In this document: in pieces, positions 51,621-59,041 of the stretch
Layout of the letters: the number at the start of each line of letters is the position of its first letter
Position numbering within the stretch: position 1 is the first letter of the stretch
Source: DATGPD01 sp041398565
GTDB lineage: Bacteria; Planctomycetota; UBA1135; UBA2386
Assembly: GCA_041398565.1 (NCBI GenBank)
Contig: JAWKUN010000005.1
Span: 1,116,001-1,180,000 of the forward strand
DNA: 64,000 bases
Direction of reading: 5' to 3'
Notes under the pieces: generated by a model
The model's database searches: none
What the model was told of the DNA's origin: nothing
Seen by the model: only the letters and a program-made list of their open reading frames with translations
Made by a program: the position numbers and the translations under genes

Positions 51621-53663
51621 ATGTGCAGCGATCGCTCCCTCACCGTGTTCTTGGCGCTGGCGACCACCTTGGCAGCGCCGGCGCAAGCACCAGCGCCTCG
51701 GGTTCCACCCAACATCGTGTTGGTCGTCGCCGACGACCTGGGTTGGACCGACCTGGCTTGTCAGGGCAGCCGGTTCTACGAGACTCCGAACCTCGACCGG
51801 CTGGCCAGCCAGGGGATCCGCTTCACCGACGCATACGCCGCCGCCGCGGTGTGCTCGCCCACCCGCGCGGCGGTGCTCACCGGTCGATCCCCGTCGCGCA
51901 CGGGCGTGACCGACTGGATCCGTGCGCGCTTCCAGCGCGGTGGCGTCACCCCCGACGCGAATCCCACTGAGTACGTGGGCGGTCCCCGCCGGCGCCTGCT
52001 GTGCCCACCGAATCCGTTCTGGCTCGAGCTCGACGAGGTGACCTTGGCGGAGGCCCTGCGCACCGCCGGCTACGCCACGTGCCACGTCGGCAAGTGGCAT
52101 CTGGGCGACGACGCGAACGATCCCGAGCACCAGGGCTTCGACGAGAACCACGGCGGCTGCGACTACGGCCAGCCACCGAGCTACTTCGACCCGTTCCGCA
52201 ACGAGCGCCTGCCGCAGGGCATCCCGACGCTGCCGCCGCGCCGGCCTGGCCAGTTCCTCACCGAGCGCGAGACCGAGGAGGCGGTGGACTTCGTGGCGCG
52301 CCACCGCGCCCAGCCGTTCTTCCTCTACCTGGCGCACTACGCCGTGCACACGCCGATCCAGGCCAAGGAAGAGGTCGCGGCGAAGTACGCGGCGAAGGCG
52401 ACGTCCGGTGCGCAACGCAACGCCAAGTACGCGGCGATGGTGGAGTCGGTCGACGACGCGATGGGACGCGTGCTGGCCGCGTTGGACGAGCACGGCCTCT
52501 CGGAGCGAACCCTGGTGATCTTCACCTCCGACAACGGCGGGCTGCTCGGACCGACCGACAACGCGCCGCTGCGCTCGGGCAAGGGCTTTCCGTACGAGGG
52601 CGGCATCCGCGTGCCGCTGCTGATGCGCTGGCCCGGCGTCGTCGAGGCCGGCCGCCTCTCGCACGTGCCGGCCGGCAGCGTCGATCTGTTCGCCACCGTG
52701 CTGGCCGCCGCGGAGGTGCCGGCGGGGGAGCGGACCCTCGACGGCGTGTCGTTGCTGCCGCACCTGCGCGGTGCCGAGGTGGAGCCACCGGCACGGCCGC
52801 TGTTCTGGCACTTCCCGCACTACCGCGACCCCGTGCCGCCCTACGGCATCGTGCGCGACGGCGATTGGAAGCTGATCGTCTGGTACGAGGGCCCGACCTT
52901 CGAGCTGTACGACTTGGCACACGACCTGAGCGAGAAGCGTGATCTCGCCGGCGCGCAGCCAGAGCGCGTCGAGCGCATGCACGGCATGTTGCGCGACCAC
53001 CTGGCCGGCGCAGGCGCCAAGCTGCCGCGTGCCAACCCCGCCTACGTGCCGCTGCCGCGCGTGCTGGTACTCGGCGACTCGATTTCGATCGGCTACATGG
53101 ACGCGGTGCGCGACGGTCTGCGCGGCGCCGCCGACGTGTTCCGGCCCATGCGCGACGCCAACGCCCCGGAGAACTGCGCCGGCACCACGCACGCCGTCGA
53201 GCGCGTCGACGCGTGGCTCGCTGCCGGCGGCGGCCGCTGGGACGTGATTCACTTCAACTTCGGCCTGCACGACCTCAAGCACGTGCGCGCCGACACCGGC
53301 GCCAACTCCGATGCGTCCGATGACCCTCGGCAGGCCGAGCCCGAGGCCTACGAGCGGCAGCTGCGCGCCATCGTCGCCAAGCTCGAGGCGACCGGGGCAC
53401 GCCTGATCTTCGCCACCACCACGCCGGTGCCCGAGGGCCGCGTGCGACCCCTGCGTTCACCCGACGATGTGGTGCGCTACAACGACATCGCCCGCCGAGT
53501 GATGGCCGAGCGCGGCATCGACATCGACGACCTGTACGCCCTGGCGCTGCCGAAGCTGGCCGACTGGCAGCAGCCGACCAACGTGCACTTCAAGCCGACC
53601 GGCTACCGTGCCCTCGGTGCGCGGGTGGCGGCGCAGGTTCGCGCCGCCCTCGCTCGGCGCTAG
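51621..53663 (+). CDS. Sulfatase fused to an SGNH/GDSL esterase (680 aa)
   Basis: ATG 51621 opens a signal peptide (MCSDRSLTVFLALATTLAAP). Residues 30-460 are a type I sulfatase: metal-binding VVADDLGWTDLACQG and the formylglycine motif CSPTRAAVLTGR with Cys78. Further blocks are ATCHVGKWHLGDDAN and FTSDNGGLLGPTDN. Residues 470-680 are an SGNH hydrolase: LVLGDSISIGYMDAVRDG (nucleophile Ser near 486), FNFGLHDLKHV and the C-terminal block NVHFKPTGYRAL. A two-step attack on a sulfated and acetylated glycan in the periplasm or outside is likely, inferred from the two domains. The stop codon lies at the start of the long inverted repeat. Confidence 0.88.
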   Translation: MCSDRSLTVFLALATTLAAPAQAPAPRVPPNIVLVVADDLGWTDLACQGSRFYETPNLDRLASQGIRFTDAYAAAAVCSPTRAAVLTGRSPSRTGVTDWIRARFQRGGVTPDANPTEYVGGPRRRLLCPPNPFWLELDEVTLAEALRTAGYATCHVGKWHLGDDANDPEHQGFDENHGGCDYGQPPSYFDPFRNERLPQGIPTLPPRRPGQFLTERETEEAVDFVARHRAQPFFLYLAHYAVHTPIQAKEEVAAKYAAKATSGAQRNAKYAAMVESVDDAMGRVLAALDEHGLSERTLVIFTSDNGGLLGPTDNAPLRSGKGFPYEGGIRVPLLMRWPGVVEAGRLSHVPAGSVDLFATVLAAAEVPAGERTLDGVSLLPHLRGAEVEPPARPLFWHFPHYRDPVPPYGIVRDGDWKLIVWYEGPTFELYDLAHDLSEKRDLAGAQPERVERMHGMLRDHLAGAGAKLPRANPAYVPLPRVLVLGDSISIGYMDAVRDGLRGAADVFRPMRDANAPENCAGTTHAVERVDAWLAAGGGRWDVIHFNFGLHDLKHVRADTGANSDASDDPRQAEPEAYERQLRAIVAKLEATGARLIFATTTPVPEGRVRPLRSPDDVVRYNDIARRVMAERGIDIDDLYALALPKLADWQQPTNVHFKPTGYRALGARVAAQVRAALARR

Positions 53664-53826
53664 GAGTCCGCGTCACGGGAGGCGCCGCGGCCGAGGCGTG
53701 AATGTTCGTTCGGGTTGGTGCGGCCGAATCGCCCAGCAGGTTTGGCGACCTGTGGAGATTCGGACGTGCCAAGCTGGGCGAACAGGCGCGGCTCCGCCGC
53801 GGATGAATCCCGTGACGCGGACTCCT
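53662..53826. repeat. 165-bp long inverted repeat (MITE-like)
   Basis: The ends AGGAGTCCGCGTCACGGGA (53662-53680) and TCCCGTGACGCGGACTCCT (53808-53826) are a perfect 19-bp inverted pair. Inside, further matching blocks (CCGCGGC, TGTTCG, CCGAATC) pair across the element. The centre is CAGGT-TTGGCG-ACCTG, so the whole unit can fold into one long imperfect hairpin. It lies between two convergent genes. It contains no gene and no target duplication was recognised. A degenerate copy is at 26764-26985. Confidence 0.75.
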
Positions 53827-53869
53827 GGAGCGACGGCAGCCGGCTCGGCCGCGGTCGGCCCACGGCTGG

Positions 53870-55303
53870 CTACGGGGCCCGACGGCCCCGAGCGAGTCCC
53901 TCTGCCACCGATCGCGTGCCGGTCGCCGCGTCGTCGGCGCCCGCGCGCGCCATTCGATCGATCTCGGCATCGATCTGCGGGCAGCCACTGGAAGCGCCGA
54001 GTGGGTTGGTCGGGACGTAGAACGTGCCGTCGGGGTAGCGGAACACCAGGCCGCGCGTGGCGAGCGAGTCGACGGCGCGCCAGGCTGCCACGCGCATGCC
54101 ACCGAAACCGATGAGCGAGACGCCGGTCGCGGGGACACCGTTGGCGCGCAGGTGTCCGACCAGGCTGTCCCGGTGCCCGTCCCCGTAGATGACGACGAAC
54201 CGGCGCTGAGGCTCGTCGGTGACGCGGCGAAGCAGGTTCTGCTTGGCTTCCTCGTCGCGCGCGTGACCCGAGCGGCGCCGAGCCTCGGTGTTCTCGACGA
54301 CCTCGACCGGGCATCCGAGCTGGATCGCGGCCACCTCCACGACCTTCTGCAGCTCCCGCACCGGAGTCTCACAGATCAGAACGGGAGTGTCGTCCCAGTT
54401 CGCCATGAGCTCCATGAGCATGGAGGTTTGCATGCCCCGCTCGTACATCGAGCCGTGCGACTCGCCGAGAACCACCACCCGTGAGCGCGATGCCTCCTGC
54501 ATCAGCGCCGTCCACGAACTGAGCGCCAAGCCCGTGCGCTGTCGCCGCTGGGCACTCCAATGCTCGGCGAACTCCTCCGACGTCATCCTGGCGGGGTGCA
54601 TCTGCAGCGCCGCATCTTCGTCGGACGACCCGCGCAGAGCGGCGAGGGCGCGCGATCCGACGATCGCGAGATCCTCGTCCGACTCCTGCGCGAGCGCCGC
54701 GTACACTTCTTCGAATCGCGCATCGGGTCGCAGGGTCAACGCCGTCGTGGCACACGCCAGCCACGTTTCGCCGCGTTGCTCGAGGATGTCCCAGGCCCGT
54801 TCGGCGCCGGCTTCTCCGTGGCGTCGCGCCAGACTCGTGGCAGCATGCTCCACGGTGGCCTGATCGGGGTCTTCGGCGAGAATCTGCTCCAGCTGCCGAT
54901 CCGTCGCCGCGTTCGCACAAGGCGACGCGCCAGCGACTCGTGCGGCGCAGGCGCGCACGTAGTAGTTGCGGTGTTCGAGGCCCTGCAAGAGGCGCTCCGA
55001 CTCTCCCGGCTGCGGGTTGTCGAGCACCAAGCGCCAAGCGTGGGCCTGGGCGAAGACGTCGGCGTCGTCGAGGTAGCGCGCCGCCAGATCCACCATCTCG
55101 GGTCCACCCACCTCGCATGCCAAGTCGAGCGCTCCCGGTCTGGTGAGCGGTGACCTTGCCAGCCACTCGATCTGCGCGGATAGGTCGCTGCGGAGAGGAC
55201 GTTCGTGGCCGAGGGTCGTCGCGGCAGGTGGCGCCTCCGCACGATTCGCCGATCCCGTAACGCAGGACGCCAAGACCAACCAACAGGCTGCGCCGTAGCC
55301 CAT
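53870..55303 (-). CDS. Lipoprotein with HEAT repeats and a ChaN-like domain (477 aa)
   Basis: ATG 55303 is chosen because it gives a lipoprotein signal (MGYGAACWLVLASC, lipobox LASC). The frame stays open to GTG 55450, which overlaps the cytochrome gene stop, so a longer start remains possible. Residues 40-260 are HEAT-type helices (EHRNYYVRACAARVAGASPC). The C-terminal half resembles ChaN, a heme-binding lipoprotein (SRVVVLGESHGSMYERGMQT; TPVLICETPVRELQKVVEVA; VVIYGDGHRDSLVGHLRANG). Its GES-H and GDGH motifs are also seen in related esterase-like folds. Lying after a multiheme cytochrome gene, heme handling at the membrane is a reasonable guess. Confidence 0.7.
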   Translation of the reverse strand: MGYGAACWLVLASCVTGSANRAEAPPAATTLGHERPLRSDLSAQIEWLARSPLTRPGALDLACEVGGPEMVDLAARYLDDADVFAQAHAWRLVLDNPQPGESERLLQGLEHRNYYVRACAARVAGASPCANAATDRQLEQILAEDPDQATVEHAATSLARRHGEAGAERAWDILEQRGETWLACATTALTLRPDARFEEVYAALAQESDEDLAIVGSRALAALRGSSDEDAALQMHPARMTSEEFAEHWSAQRRQRTGLALSSWTALMQEASRSRVVVLGESHGSMYERGMQTSMLMELMANWDDTPVLICETPVRELQKVVEVAAIQLGCPVEVVENTEARRRSGHARDEEAKQNLLRRVTDEPQRRFVVIYGDGHRDSLVGHLRANGVPATGVSLIGFGGMRVAAWRAVDSLATRGLVFRYPDGTFYVPTNPLGASSGCPQIDAEIDRMARAGADDAATGTRSVAEGLARGRRAP

Positions 55304-55446
55304 CGCGACCCGGGCCGCAGCCTGAGGCTGGGTTGCAGCCGGAGCTCCCTGCGGTGCGTAGGGCGAGGGTTTGCCGCAGTTGCAACCCAATGGATGACGC
55401 ATGGAGGTACGAGTGGAAGAAGACATGGGTCGATCTCGCCCTTCGG

Positions 55447-57783
55447 TCACTTCGAGTCACCGACGCAGTTGTGGTACATCGACGCCCAGTAGCTCGTGGG
55501 GTCGCTGGACATCTCGGAGTGCTCGGGCGTGTGGCAAAGCTCGCATCGCTCGACATCCGGGGTGCGCAGGATGCTGCCACGGTCGGCGGATGCGGCGTGC
55601 TTCTGGCCCGGTCCGTGGCACGCCTCGCATCCGACGACGGCGAGCGAGGCTGGACTGCCCCGATCGTGGCCAGACGGCACGCCGTCTCCGGTCACATGGC
55701 ATACGTAGCAGCTCCGCACACGGTGCCGCTGCGCCGATTCGAGGGCCAGCATGCTCTTGGCGTGTCCGGTGTGCTGCCATGCGGCGTACTGTTCGGCGTG
55801 GCACGTCGCGCAACGGTCGACGCCGACGTACGCGTTCCCGGCGGCAACGCTGGAGACATCGGCGTGGTGCGCGACAGGCGCCACCGGCGAGCCATCGTCG
55901 ACCTGTTCGAGGACCCGACGCACTTCGTCGCCGAGGTCTTCGGGCACCGGGCCCTCGAGCCGAACCGGCGCCCACGCCAGAGGCATGGCGGTGTGGCGGT
56001 CGATGCGCAGGTCCTGCAGGCCGGTCTGGTAGGTGTCGACGGCCAGCACGCGCACGCCGGTGTCGCCGAGCGTGCTGGGGATCGCCGCGCGGGCGGGGGA
56101 CGGGTGGCGGTACGCCGCGACCCGAGCGTCGCTCACCAGGACCACGACCCGATGCCGCAGGTCGCGCACGACATCTGCGGGCGGGATCCAATTGCCGCAG
56201 ATCCACACGGTGGTCTCGAGCGGCGTGGCGGCAAGGAGTTCGGCGAGGACCAGGCTCGGGTCTCGCACGCGGAAGTTGGTCAGACACTCGCCGACCCCGG
56301 CCGTCTCCGAGGTGACCGAGAGGTCCAGGAAGCCGAAGACCTCGACCGGGGGCGTCTGTCCGTCGGCGGCGAGCGACGCCCGCGGACTCCAGGGAGTGGT
56401 GCCGCCGTCGCGCCGCTCGACGTTGGACAACACGACCTTGCACCTGGCCGTGCCGTCCTCGCTGCCGGTGTGGTCCCAGCTGAGAACGTCGTTCAAGCCC
56501 GGCACCCACACCGTGCCAGCGCGCGACATGTGTGCCTGCATGTAGGCGACGACACGCGGGTGGTAGCGCGGACTGCGCGGCCCGGGCAACATGTTGCCCA
56601 AGAACACGGTGGCAGCGAACGGAGTCCGCCGAAGCTCGGCAATCAGACGCGCGAAGCCACCTTCCTTGCGCCCCTTGCAGCCGCAGTCCTCCACCATTCC
56701 GCCATACACGGCAGCGACCGCCACGCGCCCAGCGCCGGCGTCCGCCGATACGTGGTCGGGTAATGGGGCCTCGACGAGATCGACGGCCACGGGTCGCTCG
56801 AGTGCGCCGCCGCCGCCGCGCAGGATCTCCTCGTAACGCGCGAGGCATCGCGCGTGATGCTGCACGCACGTCTCGATCCGGGCGCTCCGCGCGACCCGAT
56901 CGCGCTGGAACGCGGGCTCGCCCTCGCCGGCTCGCCCTCGGCCTTCGAGCATCACCAGAGTGGCAAGGTCGCCCTGGACCTCGTGAGCGGCAAGCTGTTG
57001 CCGCGAGCGGCGCTCGGCGGCGCTGCGCGTGCGATACGCCAGGTTCGCCGGCAGGATCGTCCGCCATTCGGATGCGATCTGCCCATCGGCGTACAGGAGC
57101 GACTGCGCGAGTTCGTACACCGCCGCGCCCCGGGCAGGGTCGTAGCTCGGCTGCCGCAGGCCCACCATCGCTTGCGCGACGAGCGTGGCAACCGAGAACG
57201 CGGTGTCCGCGGCCCCCAGGCGGTCGTATCCGGTCAGCAGGTTGATGCCGCCGACGAGGGTGCCTTCCCACATGCGCAGGGGCTTTGCAGCCTGCTCGCT
57301 CACGACCAGCATCGAGGGGAGCGCGTGGCGCTCCGCGTCTCCGAGTGCGGCCGCCTCGGTCAGCCGCGACAGCCACGCGTGCACTCGATCCGCCAGCTTC
57401 GTGTCCGTTTCGGCGCAGGTGGCGATGACGACCCCGGTGGTCTCGTCGCGCACGAGGCGCCAGACCGTGCCGATCACCAGGTGGGACTCGTAGCCGGTCG
57501 TCGCCACGGACAGACGCAGTCCCGTCCGGTCTTCGAGGAGCACGGGACTCGACACCTCGAGGCCAGCAGCGCGCAGGGCCACGATCCTGTGGCCGGCGCC
57601 GTGCACGACCGCGATGTCGTGGCGTTCGGTGGCCGCGGCCCAACTGGCCTCGAGCGCAGGGTCGAAGGTCGGTGCCGGCGCCTGCGAGGCGGTGAAGCGC
57701 GAAATCACGCCAATGCCGAGAATCCCCGCCGCCATGACCCACGTCTTGGCATCGACTCGACTCGTGCTCCGTCGTGACGTCAT
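55447..57783 (-). CDS. Tetraheme cytochrome c with phosphoesterase-like part (778 aa)
   Basis: One N-terminal membrane helix (residues about 14-33, WVMAAGILGIGVISRF) exports or anchors the protein. Residues 50-340 are an unrecognised Ala-rich domain. Residues about 345-640 resemble the 5'-nucleotidase/metallophosphoesterase-like domain often joined to cytochrome c554 types (VYGGMVEDCGCKGRKEGGFA). The C-terminus holds four heme sites: CATCH (658), CYVCH (692), CEACH (719) and CELCH (747). The first lies in the cytochrome c554-like context AWQHTGHAKSM. It is likely a periplasmic electron carrier or reductase; the substrate is unknown. The stop overlaps the frame of the ChaN-like gene. Confidence 0.82.
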   Translation of the reverse strand: MTSRRSTSRVDAKTWVMAAGILGIGVISRFTASQAPAPTFDPALEASWAAATERHDIAVVHGAGHRIVALRAAGLEVSSPVLLEDRTGLRLSVATTGYESHLVIGTVWRLVRDETTGVVIATCAETDTKLADRVHAWLSRLTEAAALGDAERHALPSMLVVSEQAAKPLRMWEGTLVGGINLLTGYDRLGAADTAFSVATLVAQAMVGLRQPSYDPARGAAVYELAQSLLYADGQIASEWRTILPANLAYRTRSAAERRSRQQLAAHEVQGDLATLVMLEGRGRAGEGEPAFQRDRVARSARIETCVQHHARCLARYEEILRGGGGALERPVAVDLVEAPLPDHVSADAGAGRVAVAAVYGGMVEDCGCKGRKEGGFARLIAELRRTPFAATVFLGNMLPGPRSPRYHPRVVAYMQAHMSRAGTVWVPGLNDVLSWDHTGSEDGTARCKVVLSNVERRDGGTTPWSPRASLAADGQTPPVEVFGFLDLSVTSETAGVGECLTNFRVRDPSLVLAELLAATPLETTVWICGNWIPPADVVRDLRHRVVVLVSDARVAAYRHPSPARAAIPSTLGDTGVRVLAVDTYQTGLQDLRIDRHTAMPLAWAPVRLEGPVPEDLGDEVRRVLEQVDDGSPVAPVAHHADVSSVAAGNAYVGVDRCATCHAEQYAAWQHTGHAKSMLALESAQRHRVRSCYVCHVTGDGVPSGHDRGSPASLAVVGCEACHGPGQKHAASADRGSILRTPDVERCELCHTPEHSEMSSDPTSYWASMYHNCVGDSK

Positions 57784-57810
57784 GGCGTCGGCAGTGATGG
57801 CTTCGGATTG

Positions 57811-57833
57811 CCGAGGCGCGCGTAGCGCCTCGG
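57811..57833 (-). terminator. Hairpin between the small secreted protein and the cytochrome gene
   Basis: CCGAGGCGC-GCGTA-GCGCCTCGG forms a perfect 9-bp stem with a 5-nt loop just after the stop of the 83-aa gene and 28 bp before the cytochrome start. It may reduce transcription of the downstream gene. No T-tract is present. Confidence 0.55.
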
Positions 57834-57840
57834 TGTAGGC

Positions 57841-58092
57841 CTACAGGTTGTCCTTGCAGGTGGCGATGTCACCCGCCCGCCACCGGCCGACGACGCCTCC
57901 GTTCCTCAGCTGCGTGCAGCCGGGTCCGGTATCCATGCAGATGCCGTTGTTGTTGTTGCACATCAGATTGGCGTGGAAGCCAGGCTTGGGGGGAGGCGCG
58001 GCGCCGGCCGCGAGCTGGGTCTTGCCACGCGAAGGATTGCCGAAAGCGAACGCTGCGAGCACAGCGCCCAGGAGGACGGTTGTCTTGGTCAT
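57841..58092 (-). CDS. Small secreted Cys-containing protein (83 aa)
   Basis: ATG 58092 gives a signal peptide (MTKTTVLLGAVLAAFAFG). The mature part has a Pro-rich segment and four cysteines (LMCNNNNGICMDTGPGCTQL; GDIATCKDNL). Two disulfides are likely in the periplasm or outside. No family was recognised. Only 57 bp separates it from the tetraheme cytochrome gene in the same direction. They are probably co-transcribed, with the hairpin at 57811 in between; a joint function is possible but not shown. Confidence 0.65.
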   Translation of the reverse strand: MTKTTVLLGAVLAAFAFGNPSRGKTQLAAGAAPPPKPGFHANLMCNNNNGICMDTGPGCTQLRNGGVVGRWRAGDIATCKDNL

Positions 58093-58216
58093 GACGGTCT
58101 CTTGTCGTGCGCGAAGTGCGCACGCGAGTAGGTCGTGAACCGCGTCGTTCGGACGCACGAATCGAGGCAAAACCCGGTCGATCCGAGGCGTGCGGCGCGG
58201 CGCGATGGTCCGCCCT

Positions 58217-58279
58217 CGGCCCCCTCTGGTCGGCGCTGCGCCGACATCAACCCTTTGGGTTGCGGCCGCCGGCCGCGCT
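58217..58279. repeat. Partial copy of the 184-bp repeat (last third)
   Basis: Only the 3' third is kept, including the hairpins GTCGGCG-CTG-CGCCGAC and CAACCC-TTT-GGGTTG and the CGGCCG arm. It is followed by GAGCTAGGGTGG, so the CTAGGGTGG seen after the tandem array recurs here upstream of the ECF sigma gene. The rest of 58093-58367 shows nothing else but a TACAGT at 58349, a possible -10 of that gene. Confidence 0.85.
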
Positions 58280-58367
58280 GAGCTAGGGTGGTTCCCGGAG
58301 AGCCCGTGCGTGCGCGGGTCGCGCCAGGGCCTCGCGTCGCGTCTGCGCTACAGTCCCATCGAGGCCC

Positions 58368-58976
58368 ATGCCCGACCCTCTGCAGGAGACCCTGATCCTG
58401 GTCGAGCGCGCGCAGCGCGATGACCACGCCGCGGTGCAAGAGTTGTTCGGCCGCTACCTGCCGCGCGTGCGTCGTATCGCGGCGCTGCGGCTCGGCCGCA
58501 CGACGCGCGACCTGCTCGACGTCGACGACGTGACGCAGGACGTCATGACCACCGCGTTCGCGAAACTCGACCGTTTCGACGTGACCTCCGAGGGCCAGTT
58601 CTGCAACTGGCTGGCGAAGCTGGTCGAGAATCGAATCCGCATGGACTTGCGGGCGCGCGGCACAGCGAAACGCGGCGGCGGCCGTGAGCAGCGCCAGGCC
58701 GACCTCGAATCCGCGGTCCGCGAGTCACAGGTCGGCGGAGTCGAGGCGACCCCGAGCCAGCACGCAGTCGGGACCGAGACCAACGAGGCGATCGAGCAGG
58801 CACTGCTCCTCATGTCCGAGCGCAGCCGTGAGCTCGTGATCCACCGGTCGTTCTGCGCGCTCGAGTACGGTGAGATCGCCGAACTGCTCGGCCTCGGCTC
58901 GGCCGACGCCGCGCGCTCGCTCTACAGCCGCGCGCTGCGCGAGCTCGAGCAGCGTCTCGGCGACAGAGGCCCGTGA
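58368..58976 (+). CDS. ECF-type RNA polymerase sigma factor (202 aa)
   Basis: The protein has region 2 (QELFGRYLPRVRRIAALRLG; LLDVDDVTQDVMTTAFAKLD; FCNWLAKLVENRIRMDLRAR) and region 4 (LLMSERSRELVIHRSFCALE; YGEIAELLGLGSADAARSLY). A long, charged linker joins them. ATG 58368 has GAGG just upstream. It would direct RNA polymerase to a small stress or envelope regulon. No anti-sigma gene lies beside it. The probable kinase-WD40 gene lies about 3 kb away on the other strand, and such pairs are common in planctomycetes, so the two may be functionally linked. Confidence 0.88.
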   Translation: MPDPLQETLILVERAQRDDHAAVQELFGRYLPRVRRIAALRLGRTTRDLLDVDDVTQDVMTTAFAKLDRFDVTSEGQFCNWLAKLVENRIRMDLRARGTAKRGGGREQRQADLESAVRESQVGGVEATPSQHAVGTETNEAIEQALLLMSERSRELVIHRSFCALEYGEIAELLGLGSADAARSLYSRALRELEQRLGDRGP

Positions 58977-59001
58977 CGCGGCGCGGCGGTCGGCGCCGCT
59001 T

Positions 59002-59041
59002 GTCGGGTCGGGCGGGGACCATTCCCCGCCCGCTGCCCGAC
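59002..59041. terminator. Strong bidirectional hairpin between convergent genes
   Basis: CGGGCGGGGA (59009-59018) and TCCCCGCCCG (59023-59032) form a perfect 10-bp stem with the loop CCAT. Outer arms GTCGGG and CCCGAC extend it. It lies between the sigma gene stop (58976) and the stop of the minus-strand gene (59042). Confidence 0.7.
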
